The notes: a model not told the origin generated them from the letters alone. 21,483 nt of DNA from Oscillospiraceae bacterium (GCA_016296165.1 JAEDJV010000029.1:1-21483); one strand, 5' to 3'; shown: positions 7,731 through 14,570, counted from the first letter of the stretch. Translations and numbers: made by a program.

Positions 7731-7763
7731 TCATCCTTTGGTCATATAAATGTAGTAACTCAA
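7731..7763 (-). CDS. Possible 10-codon leader peptide before the flippase
   Basis: A TTG at 7763 lies 9 bases after a strong SD, AAAGGAG (7779-7773), and opens a 10-codon frame encoding (M)SYYIYMTKG that ends at TGA 7733-7731. The stop overlaps the weaker SD of the flippase gene and lies 6 bases before its TTG start. The arrangement fits a leader peptide with translational coupling. It is equally possible that the strong SD is a fortuitous purine run. Confidence 0.35.
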   Translation of the reverse strand: MSYYIYMTKG

Positions 7764-7782
7764 AAATTTTTTCTCCTTTGCT

Positions 7783-7811
7783 ATATAATTAATATTACAG
7801 AGTATGTACAA
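7783..7811 (-). promoter_or_regulatory. Possible promoter of the flippase gene
   Basis: On the minus strand TTGTAC (7811-7806) is followed after 17-18 bases by TTATAT or TATATA (7788-7782). Transcription would start near 7775, so the first SD (7779-7773) would be at or just before the 5' end, which makes the exact assignment doubtful. The remainder of 7812-7915 is very AT-rich with no structure that I recognise. Confidence 0.4.
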
Positions 7812-7915
7812 ATATGACTAATGAACATCTATATGTAATTTATACAAAAAAGTTACAAGTTTATTGTAATATTTATTGAAAATCTATTTTAATTTAATAA
7901 AAAAAGTGAAAAGTA

Positions 7916-7944
7916 TCGACAGAAACAGATTATTTATGTATAAT
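7916..7944 (+). promoter_or_regulatory. Promoter of the LUD-domain gene
   Basis: -35 TCGACA (7916-7921), a 17-bp spacer and a perfect -10 TATAAT (7939-7944). The start codon at 8004 follows about 50 bases after the expected transcription start. Confidence 0.75.
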
Positions 7945-8003
7945 TGATATATGAGAAATATTTTAATAGTGCCATCACGGGCATACTGGAAGGAGTTAAT
8001 CAG

Positions 8004-8672
8004 ATGGATGAAAATATGAAAAGCGTTGTTCTTAATCGTATAAACAGGACAGCAGCTGCTCTTAAGAAAAACAATATGGAATTTCATTATGCAGAATCCA
8101 AGATAGAAGTTCTCACAATAATAAGCAATCTTCTTAAAACAGGAGACGTAGTAGCTACAGGCGGTTCTATGACTCTTGAAGAATGCGGTGTTATTGATCT
8201 TCTCAGGTCAGACAAGTATAAGTACCTTGACAGAGCAGCCATTGAACATGACAAACTTGAGCAGCTTTACAGGGCTTCATTTAGCGCTGACGCTTACATA
8301 TGCAGTGCAAATGCTGTAACAGAAAACGGTGAACTTTATAACGTTGACGGAAACGGAAACAGAGTAGCCGCAATAAGCTATGGTCCAAAGTCAGTTATCA
8401 TCGTTGTCGGCTACAACAAGATTGTTACAAACCTTGATGAAGCGGTGAACAAGGTTAAAAATACCGCGGCACCGGCAAATGCTCAGCGTCTTACATGTGC
8501 GTCATACTGTTATGAGAAGGGCTGCTGTGTATCAGAGAAGAAAGGACTTCAGACTATGACTGACGGATGTGATTCTGATTCAAGACTCTGCTGTGATTAT
8601 CTTATTACTGCTCATCAGAGAAACAAAAACAGAATCAAAGTTATTATTGTAGGTGAAAAGCTCGGTTATTAA
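8004..8672 (+). CDS. LUD-domain protein (LutC/YkgG-like), cysteine-rich C-terminus
   Basis: A 222-residue cytoplasmic protein of the LUD (former DUF162) family, related to LutC and the N-terminal part of LutB in lactate oxidation. It shows the family's GGSMTLEECGV (about 53-63), ADAYICSANAVTENGELYNVDG and SYGPKSVIIVVGYNKIV segments. ATG 8004 is preceded by GGAAGGAG (7988-7995) at 8 bases; an in-frame TTG at 7944 lies in the -10 element and is rejected. The last quarter holds seven cysteines (TCASYC, GCC, GC, LCC), a pattern that could bind an iron-sulfur cluster or zinc, although no CX2CX2CX3C ferredoxin motif is present. No lutA/lutB genes are adjacent, so a role in lactate use is not supported by context. 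The family call is firm; the function is unknown. Confidence 0.82.
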   Translation: MDENMKSVVLNRINRTAAALKKNNMEFHYAESKIEVLTIISNLLKTGDVVATGGSMTLEECGVIDLLRSDKYKYLDRAAIEHDKLEQLYRASFSADAYICSANAVTENGELYNVDGNGNRVAAISYGPKSVIIVVGYNKIVTNLDEAVNKVKNTAAPANAQRLTCASYCYEKGCCVSEKKGLQTMTDGCDSDSRLCCDYLITAHQRNKNRIKVIIVGEKLGY

Positions 8673-8710
8673 AAGTAGTTCGTTTTTCGTAAAAAATTAT
8701 TTTAAAACAG

Positions 8711-8749
8711 AAAAGGAACAACATATATGTGCTGTTCCTTTTATTTTTT
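8711..8749 (+). terminator. Terminator/attenuator between the LUD gene and the lysozyme gene
   Basis: AAAAGGAACA (8711-8720) pairs with TGTTCCTTTT (8733-8742), 10 bp, and the interior ACATATATGT can fold on itself. A T-rich tract (8741-8749) follows. The next base begins the SD of the lysozyme gene (GGAGGG, 8750-8755). I see no good promoter between 8673 and 8710, so this element probably sits in the leader of the downstream gene. Confidence 0.85.
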
Positions 8750-8759
8750 GGAGGGCAAT

Positions 8760-9710
8760 ATGTCAGGCAAAATAGTCAGAAGAATAGCAGCATCATGTAT
8801 AGCAGCTGTAAGTATTATTTCACTATGTGCTTTTTCATTAAAAACAAGTACGTCAGAGGCAGCTGTTTCAAGTGTTTACGGAGATGTAAACGGAGATGGA
8901 GAAGTAAATATCATAGACAGCATCTATATGAAGCAGAATGCTCTTTTGGGAAAAAGGGAGTTTCCGATAACAAACTGGAGAGCAGCTGCAAGCCTTAATG
9001 GTACTGATAATATTGACGGTAATATTATATCAATAAATAAAGAACAGATTATAGGAGGCAGTAATGCTTTTGCACCTGTTAAGAAACTGTCATTTTATAA
9101 CGGTATAGACGTTTCAAAATGGCAGGGGGTTATAGACTGGAACCGGGTTCGTGCTGCGGGGATAGACTTCGTTATGATTAAGGCGGGCGAGGGAACAAGA
9201 ATGGAATCCACATTCCTGAGAAATATCACAGGAGCCAAAAGTGCCGGAATACAGTGTGGTGTTTACTGGTTTGCCAATGCCAGAAACATAGATGAATGCA
9301 AAGCTGAAGCACGTGCGTGTCTTGACACTATAAAAAATTATCAGCTTGAATATCCGGTAGTTTATGATTTTGAGTACAGAACTCTGAACAATAATCCTCT
9401 TAGCACAGACAGGGCGATGTGTACAGAAGTCATGTACACTTTTCTTGAAGATATAGAAAAAGCCGGTTATTACCCAATGGTTTATTCGAACAAGGACTTT
9501 CCACAGAGATATATTAATTTACAGAGACTGACAGAACGTTTTGATTTCTGGTACGCAAACTATAGCCTCAAAGAACCTGACGTACCATGCGGAATATGGC
9601 AGCGGTCATGTACAGGCAGGGTGGACGGAATATCAACCGATGTCGATCTTGATATATCATATGTAGACTATAAATCAGTTATGGTTCTCAACGGAGTAAA
9701 CGGATATTAA
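8760..9710 (+). CDS. Secreted GH25 lysozyme with an N-terminal type I dockerin
   Basis: A 316-residue exported muramidase. Residues 1-34 form a signal peptide (KIVRR, hydrophobic core, cleavage probably after SEA). A dockerin follows at about 39-100: the first repeat GDVNGDGEVNIIDS (41-54) has a full calcium loop, while the second (about 77-99, SLNGTDNIDGNIIS) lacks canonical Asp ligands. The GH25 domain runs from about 113 to 308 with GIDVSKWQG (D117), IKAGEG and the catalytic DFE (203-205). GH25 enzymes cut MurNAc-GlcNAc bonds in peptidoglycan. Dockerins attach proteins to cohesins of cellulosome-type scaffolds, so this enzyme may act on the cell surface or on competitors. ATG 8760 follows GGAGGG by 4 bases; an upstream in-frame ATG at 8727 lies inside the terminator hairpin. 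A strong terminator follows. Confidence 0.9.
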   Translation: MSGKIVRRIAASCIAAVSIISLCAFSLKTSTSEAAVSSVYGDVNGDGEVNIIDSIYMKQNALLGKREFPITNWRAAASLNGTDNIDGNIISINKEQIIGGSNAFAPVKKLSFYNGIDVSKWQGVIDWNRVRAAGIDFVMIKAGEGTRMESTFLRNITGAKSAGIQCGVYWFANARNIDECKAEARACLDTIKNYQLEYPVVYDFEYRTLNNNPLSTDRAMCTEVMYTFLEDIEKAGYYPMVYSNKDFPQRYINLQRLTERFDFWYANYSLKEPDVPCGIWQRSCTGRVDGISTDVDLDISYVDYKSVMVLNGVNGY

Positions 9711-9739
9711 TAAAAGCGCTAATTAAAACTGAATTACAT

Positions 9740-9793
9740 AAAAAATCCCTTAGAGCAGACGAAAAAAACATATCTGCTTTAAGGGAATTTTTT
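9740..9793. terminator. Bidirectional terminator between the lysozyme gene and metY
   Basis: A 14-bp stem with one G-U pair (9746-9759 with 9773-9786; CCCTTA paired with TAAGGG and GCAGA with TCTGC) is flanked by an A-run on the left and a T-run on the right. It can serve both convergent genes. Confidence 0.9.
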
Positions 9794-9810
9794 TGTATTT
9801 TTTGATGAAA

Positions 9811-11085
9811 TTAATCTCTGGCAGCCTTAAATGCCTGATCTACGTCAGCCAGAATATCGTCAACATTTTCAAGACCAACTGAGAGTCTTATCATACCTGC
9901 ATCAATACCTGCAGCTTCAAGCTGTTCCTCAGTAAGCTGTCTGTGAGTTGCGCTTGCAGGATGGAGAACGCATGTTCTGATATCTGCAACATGAACTTCA
10001 TTGGAAGCAAGTTTAAGTGAATCCATGAACTTAACGGCTTTCTTTCGTCCGCCCTTGATTGAGAAACTGATTACACCGCAAACACCGTCAGGAAGATATT
10101 TTTTGGCTGTCTGATAGTGAGGATCACTCTCAAGGCCAGCGTATTTTACTGATTCAACCATATCTGAAGCTTCAAGATATTTTGCGACCTTGAGGGCATT
10201 TTCACAGTACTGTTTCATTCTTACAGCCAGTGTTTCAAGACCAAGGTTGAGAAGGAATGAGCTGTTTGCCGCAGGATAGCAGCCGAAGTCTCTCATGAGC
10301 TGATGTCTTGCTTTGATAATGTACGGAGCATGTGAATATTTTTCTGTATAAACTACACCATGATAGCTTTCATCAGGTTCTGTAAGTCCAGGAAATCTGC
10401 CTGAAGCTGTCCAGTCAAACTTACCGCTGTCAACGATGACACCGCCTACCTGTACAGCATGACCATCCATGTATTTTGATGTTGAGTGAATTACAATATC
10501 AGCACCCCATTCGATTGGACGGCAGAGTATAGGTGTTGCGAATGTGTTGTCAACAATAAGAGGGATACCTGCGCTGTGTGCAGCATTTGCCCATTTTTCA
10601 ATATCCAGAACTGTGAGTGCAGGATTTGCGATTGTTTCACCGAAGATACATTTTGTGTTTGGTCTTATGGCAGCCTTGATATCTTCTTCACTTGCGTCAA
10701 CATCTATGAATGAACATTCGATTCCCATTTTCTTTAAAGTAAATGCGAAAAGATTTACTGTGCCGCCGTAGATAGATGAGCTTGAGATGAAGTGGTCGCC
10801 TGCGCTGCATATATTAAGGATTGAAAGCAGTGTAGCAGCCTGTCCTGATGAAGTACACATTGCAGCAACTCCTCCTTCAAGAGCTGCGATTTTCTTTTCT
10901 ACTGCATCAGTTGTAGGATTTTCAAAACGTGAATAGATAAGTCCGAGCTGCGGATCATCAAAAACATCGGCAACTGCGTCAGTTGAGTTATATACGTATG
11001 TTGTACTCTGATATATCGGAATTACTCTTGGTTCACCGTTTTTAGGAGTATATCCTTCGTGAAGACACTGTGTTTCAATTTTCAT
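9811..11085 (-). CDS. metY: O-acetylhomoserine sulfhydrylase (aminocarboxypropyltransferase)
   Basis: A PLP enzyme of the Cys/Met metabolism family that makes homocysteine from O-acetylhomoserine and sulfide (direct sulfhydrylation route to methionine); some members also act on O-acetylserine. At 424 residues it has MetY length, longer than the ~380-residue MetB/MetC/MetZ group. Visible are YSRFENPTTDAVEKKIAALEGG (51-72, substrate and PLP phosphate contacts), SSGQAA (79-84), DNTFATP with D179, and the PLP lysine K204 in HSTSKYMDGHA. The C-terminal LRLSVGLE-like segment IRLSVGLEN is present. ATG 11085 follows GGAGG with 9 bases between. The promoter lies inside the end of the upstream diguanylate cyclase gene. 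The short leader (about 27 bases) excludes a SAM or T-box riboswitch in the usual place. Confidence 0.93.
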   Translation of the reverse strand: MKIETQCLHEGYTPKNGEPRVIPIYQSTTYVYNSTDAVADVFDDPQLGLIYSRFENPTTDAVEKKIAALEGGVAAMCTSSGQAATLLSILNICSAGDHFISSSSIYGGTVNLFAFTLKKMGIECSFIDVDASEEDIKAAIRPNTKCIFGETIANPALTVLDIEKWANAAHSAGIPLIVDNTFATPILCRPIEWGADIVIHSTSKYMDGHAVQVGGVIVDSGKFDWTASGRFPGLTEPDESYHGVVYTEKYSHAPYIIKARHQLMRDFGCYPAANSSFLLNLGLETLAVRMKQYCENALKVAKYLEASDMVESVKYAGLESDPHYQTAKKYLPDGVCGVISFSIKGGRKKAVKFMDSLKLASNEVHVADIRTCVLHPASATHRQLTEEQLEAAGIDAGMIRLSVGLENVDDILADVDQAFKAARD

Positions 11086-11119
11086 TATGTTTTCCTCCGA
11101 AAAAATTTTTTATATAAAG

Positions 11120-11148
11120 ATTATATTACTTTTTTTATTTTTTGTCAA
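11120..11148 (-). promoter_or_regulatory. metY: Promoter of metY
   Basis: On the minus strand, a perfect -35 TTGACA (11148-11143), an A-rich 17-bp spacer and a perfect -10 TATAAT (11125-11120). The -35 and most of the spacer lie within the last codons of the diguanylate cyclase gene. This is among the closest matches to consensus in the window. Confidence 0.9.
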
Positions 11149-13060
11149 TTACTTCTTCATACCAGTTTACCTGGTTTTTTCCGTTTCTTTTTGAGTAGTA
11201 AAGGGCTTTGTCAGCTCGTTCAATACATTTTTCCAGCGTATCTCCGTCTTTTATGTCTGTAACTCCTACACTTACGGTTATGTGTCTGTCCGTAAAATCA
11301 AAACAGGTTTCACGAAGCTTTTTACAGACCTGATTTATGATATGTGCCTGGATACTGTTGTCCTGACCAAAGAGGAATATCATAAATTCCTCTCCTCCAA
11401 ATCTTCCGGAAAATCCGTTCACCCTTGAGATTTCCTTGAGTATTTCACCCAGTTTTATAAGTACTATGTCGCCGTTATCATGTCCGTATGTGTCATTTAT
11501 ACTTTTGAAATTGTCTATGTCAAGCATTACAAGTCTGAGGATATCGTTAGGACGGTGACTTGTTATCTTTGAAGAAGCCTGTTCCATAAAATGACCTCTG
11601 CTGAAAACACCGGTAAGATGGTCGTATTCAGTTTTCTGCTTGTATTTTACAGTTTCCTGTTTGTTTTCGCTGATTTCCTTTCTTGCACTCTCGACTTCTT
11701 TCTGCTTTTTCTTCAGCATTCGTTTGTATCTGGTGAGTGTAAGCAGAACAATGACAGCTGTAATCACGACTACTGCGATTAATTTTATATAATTTCGCCT
11801 TATAAAACTCGGAAAAGTCAGTCCGTTTATTGAGTACAGGTTTTCATTTACCTTTTTTCTGAGATTTTCCTGATTTATGGAGCACAGTGCGGTATCCAGG
11901 ACATTGCACAGAGAGGTGTTTTCTTTTTTAAGAGCGAAGCAGTATTCGATTTTCTCGTCATAGTTTGTCTGCTTTAGTGATGCGAACTTTGAGGTGCTGT
12001 TCATACAGTAGTTTACTATATTGCTTTCGCATATAAATGAACTTACTTCGTCTTTTTTTACTGCATTAAGGCAACTGTTTACATCCGTATAATATACAAT
12101 CTCCGTATCCGGATATCGTGCTGAGATGAACAGTTTCTGTACCGGACTGTTAGAGAGGACGGCTGTTTTTTTAAATATACTGTCGTTGTATTCACCCTTG
12201 TAGACAGTAACCATACGGTCACTGAGAAATGAATCCGTAAGTATGGCATCCTGATTTTCGAAACTCCATAAATCGTGGTATGCAGGGAATATAGCGTCAA
12301 TCTCGCCGTTGTCAAGTGCACTGCGAAGGTCATCATAGGTTTTGTATCTTGCAGCACTTATACTCTTGCTTAGAAAACGTGACATCTCGGTAAACATTGA
12401 AACCATGACTCCGCTGGTTTCTTTTGTATTATTCTCCATATCACAGTAAGGCATATAGTTGTCAAGGAATCCAACTCTTATGGTATCATGACTGCTAAGC
12501 CATTTTCTGCCTTCTGATGAAATACTGTCCGCAGTAACAGGTTTTTTAAAATACAAATTAAAAAGTTCAGCACAGTAATACGGATTTTTGCTGAAAATAG
12601 TTTCCTGTGCGTCGTTTATTTCTCTGAGAAGTTCAGAAGAATTTTTTGAAACTGCCAGATAAAAATCGTTATCGTCCGCACCGGAGAGGTTATTTATTTC
12701 CGAAAATTCTGTTCCCATAGGAATATCCGGAAATAAAATTTTCTTCTCGCGTTCAGGTGTTTTCCCGATTCCTGCACAAAGATCTATACTGCCGTTTTCC
12801 AGCATGGCATATACTTCTTCAAAACTTCCGTATATATATTCGTATTTCCAGCCGGTATAGCGTGAGATTTCCTGATAATATTCATAAGCGTATCCGCTTT
12901 TTCTCTCACTGTCGGAGAAACCTTTCTGAAAACCTTCGTTATCATAGTAATATCCTACTTTAATTGTTCTTTCCTCTGCTTTGCTTGTATCCGTATCAGG
13001 TACTGCAGAAAAAAAGCACAAAACAGCTGCGAGGCAAATTATCTTTTTTCGTATAATCAT
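11135..13060 (-). CDS. Membrane sensor diguanylate cyclase: two SBP-type domains + TM + GGDEF
   Basis: A 641-residue inner-membrane sensor that should make cyclic di-GMP from GTP. Order: signal/anchor helix 1-20; first extracellular substrate-binding (SBP family 3) domain about 32-170; second SBP domain about 193-415; membrane helix about 425-444; charged linker/coiled coil to 475; GGDEF domain about 478-637. The cyclase has YDHLTG near 479-484, DIDNFKSINDTYGHD and an intact GGEEF (555-559), so activity is expected. The inhibitory RxxD site is RVNG, so product inhibition is probably lost. The first SBP domain goes straight from FPDIPMGTE to NDFYLAVSKN and lacks roughly 80 residues usual between these segments. 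The second domain is full length. The start follows a G-rich stretch (AGGGGG) rather than a clean SD. metY lies downstream on the same strand without a terminator between. Confidence 0.88.
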   Translation of the reverse strand: MIIRKKIICLAAVLCFFSAVPDTDTSKAEERTIKVGYYYDNEGFQKGFSDSERKSGYAYEYYQEISRYTGWKYEYIYGSFEEVYAMLENGSIDLCAGIGKTPEREKKILFPDIPMGTEFSEINNLSGADDNDFYLAVSKNSSELLREINDAQETIFSKNPYYCAELFNLYFKKPVTADSISSEGRKWLSSHDTIRVGFLDNYMPYCDMENNTKETSGVMVSMFTEMSRFLSKSISAARYKTYDDLRSALDNGEIDAIFPAYHDLWSFENQDAILTDSFLSDRMVTVYKGEYNDSIFKKTAVLSNSPVQKLFISARYPDTEIVYYTDVNSCLNAVKKDEVSSFICESNIVNYCMNSTSKFASLKQTNYDEKIEYCFALKKENTSLCNVLDTALCSINQENLRKKVNENLYSINGLTFPSFIRRNYIKLIAVVVITAVIVLLTLTRYKRMLKKKQKEVESARKEISENKQETVKYKQKTEYDHLTGVFSRGHFMEQASSKITSHRPNDILRLVMLDIDNFKSINDTYGHDNGDIVLIKLGEILKEISRVNGFSGRFGGEEFMIFLFGQDNSIQAHIINQVCKKLRETCFDFTDRHITVSVGVTDIKDGDTLEKCIERADKALYYSKRNGKNQVNWYEEVIDKK

Positions 13061-13090
13061 TTCCCAACCCCCTGATATATGTTTAATAAA

Positions 13091-13120
13091 ATTATACTAT
13101 ATGATATTAATGACTGTCAA
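13091..13120 (-). promoter_or_regulatory. Promoter of the diguanylate cyclase gene
   Basis: On the minus strand, -35 TTGACA (13120-13115), an 18-bp spacer and -10 TATAAT (13096-13091), about 30 bases upstream of the start codon. Confidence 0.83.
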
Positions 13121-13142
13121 CTGTTATTGTTATACTATCGAA

Positions 13143-13164
13143 AAATCCGGGAGTCCCCGGATTT
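13143..13164. other. GC-rich hairpin in the divergent DGC/atp spacer
   Basis: AAATCCGGG (13143-13151) and CCCGGATTT (13156-13164) form a perfect 9-bp stem with the tetraloop AGTC. It stands out in an otherwise AT-rich spacer. On the minus strand it is followed by a few T residues, but no minus-strand gene lies upstream of it. It may insulate the divergent promoters or be part of an operator. Confidence 0.55.
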
Positions 13165-13199
13165 CCCTGTGTTTTTGGCTGTGTGATATGAATATAATA

Positions 13200-13228
13200 T
13201 TGAATATTACTGGAAATTATGATATAAT
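13200..13228 (+). promoter_or_regulatory. Distal candidate promoter of the atp operon
   Basis: -35 TTGAAT (13200-13205), a 17-bp spacer and an extended -10 TGATATAAT (13220-13228). The -10 hexamer is the exact centre of a 7-bp inverted repeat, ATTATGA (13216-13222) and TCATAAT (13229-13235). The leader would be about 100 bases. Confidence 0.6.
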
Positions 13229-13272
13229 TCATAATACCTGACCAGGAAAATAAAAAAATTCCTTATTGACCC

Positions 13273-13301
13273 TTTAATTTTTTTAAATGTTATGATATAA
13301 T
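13273..13301 (+). promoter_or_regulatory. Proximal candidate promoter of the atp operon
   Basis: An extended -10, TGATATAAT (13293-13301), repeats the one of the distal promoter. The -35 at 17 bp is poor (TTTAAT, 13273-13278), and a better TTGACC (13266-13271) is 24 bp away. Transcription would start near 13308, just before the AAGGAGG at 13316-13322. Confidence 0.55.
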
Positions 13302-13334
13302 AAAAATAAGCTTTTAAGGAGGATAAGGTATATA

Positions 13335-13718
13335 TTGGTAAATAAAGATTTGTTAAAGGAAATAAAATTTATCATTGTCTGCTCGCTTTTTATGGATATT
13401 GTCCTTGTTGCGGCAGCCTCACTGTTTGTTTCATTTGTACAGGCAATGACCGGTGCAGTTCTGGGAACGGTTTTACTTTCTGCAGATATGTTTTTACTTT
13501 CTTTAAGTGTTCAGAGCGTTGCTAAGGGTGCAAGGAGAGGAAAAAACGGAACAGCAAAGATGATAGCTCATTATCTGCTTAGAATTATGTTTCTGGCTGC
13601 TGGTCTTTACGCTGCATTAAAACTGTCTTTTGTTAGCATAATATGTACAGCAATACCTTTATTTTACCCAAAGGTAATTTATCCTTGCAAAGCTATTTTC
13701 AGTAAGAAGGAGGGATAG
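13335..13718 (+). CDS. atpI: ATP synthase subunit I (AtpI-like)
   Basis: A 127-residue membrane protein with four hydrophobic segments (about 11-32, 36-56, 77-97 and 100-115), occupying the usual first place of the atp operon. Subunit I proteins help assemble the c ring. Sequence conservation in this family is low, so the call rests on size, topology and position. The start appears to be TTG 13335: it follows AAGGAGG (13316-13322) by 12 bases, with a second AAGG at 13325-13328, and no ATG lies nearby in frame. Its end contains the SD of atpB (AAGGAGGG, 13707-13714), and its TAG is 3 bases before the atpB start. Confidence 0.75.
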   Translation: MVNKDLLKEIKFIIVCSLFMDIVLVAAASLFVSFVQAMTGAVLGTVLLSADMFLLSLSVQSVAKGARRGKNGTAKMIAHYLLRIMFLAAGLYAALKLSFVSIICTAIPLFYPKVIYPCKAIFSKKEG

Positions 13719-13721
13719 GTA

Positions 13722-14462
13722 TTGGGTTTCAAATTGGGTTCAGAAGAAGTGGTTGTAAACGGTCCTAAGGTCGCTTTTAAGGTATTCGGTCTTAATGTTA
13801 CTGAAACAGTAATACTTAGCTGGGTTGTTATGGCAGTGATAATCGGACTTGTTCTGTTTATGACTCACAATATGTCAAAGGATAACCCCAGCAAAAAGCA
13901 GGTTGTCGCCGAATGGATAGTTGAGACAGTTAATGGTATGGTAAGAGATTCGATGGGTTCGAAGAACCTTGTCTATGCACCGTACATGGCTACGATATTC
14001 TCGTTTTCAATCTTCGGAAGTCTTATCAGCGTACTTGGTTTAAGACCGGTAACAGGGGACTTCAGCACAACTCTTGCATGGGCGCTTATTACGTTTTTCA
14101 TGATACAGTATGCAAAGATTAAAAACGACGGTATCCTCGGATATTTCATCGGATTTTCAAAGCCTATAGCACTTCTCACACCGATTAATATCATAAGTGA
14201 GCTTGCTACACCGGTTTCAATGAGTATCCGTCACTTCGGTAACGTTGCCAGTGGTATCGTTATTACCCAGCTTTTGTACTTTGCTCTGACCGGACTTTCA
14301 CATGCAATTGGTCTGAGCGTGTTCCCGGTATTTACTATCGGTATACCAGCCGTCCTGTCAGTTTACTTTGATTTGTTCACAGGCTTTATGCAGGCATTTA
14401 TCTTTACAATGCTAACTATGGCTAACGTAGGTGCAGCTTACCCTGAAGAAGAACAAAACTGA
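13722..14462 (+). CDS. atpB: ATP synthase Fo subunit a
   Basis: The stator ion-channel subunit of F1Fo ATP synthase. The 246-residue polytopic protein has the conserved channel helix with the essential arginine R170 in SMSIRHFGNVASG, corresponding to E. coli aR210. Other matches are LITFFMIQYAKIK and the C-terminal FTGFMQAFIFTMLTMANVG segment with the conserved Q of aQ252 type. The start is TTG 13722, 7 bases after AAGGAGGG. Ion specificity is better judged from the c subunit, which points to Na+. A 108-base spacer with a hairpin separates it from atpE. Confidence 0.93.
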   Translation: MGFKLGSEEVVVNGPKVAFKVFGLNVTETVILSWVVMAVIIGLVLFMTHNMSKDNPSKKQVVAEWIVETVNGMVRDSMGSKNLVYAPYMATIFSFSIFGSLISVLGLRPVTGDFSTTLAWALITFFMIQYAKIKNDGILGYFIGFSKPIALLTPINIISELATPVSMSIRHFGNVASGIVITQLLYFALTGLSHAIGLSVFPVFTIGIPAVLSVYFDLFTGFMQAFIFTMLTMANVGAAYPEEEQN

Positions 14463-14468
14463 CAGATA

Positions 14469-14506
14469 CAGGATGTATGTTATTACCGCAGAAAAGATAC
14501 ATCCTG
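14469..14506 (+). other. Hairpin in the atpB-atpE spacer
   Basis: CAGGATGTAT (14469-14478) pairs perfectly with ATACATCCTG (14497-14506) around an 18-base loop. No T-run follows, so it is unlikely to be a terminator. It could be an mRNA processing or stability element before atpE, the subunit needed in most copies. Confidence 0.6.
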
Positions 14507-14570
14507 CTATTTACTAATAGTTAATTTCTGAAAAATGATTAAATTATTATGCGGAGAAACGGAGTTTATT

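Noticed and set aside
11086..11134. SAM riboswitch or T-box leader for metY
   Set aside because: The near-consensus promoter leaves a leader of about 27 bases, too short for either structure.
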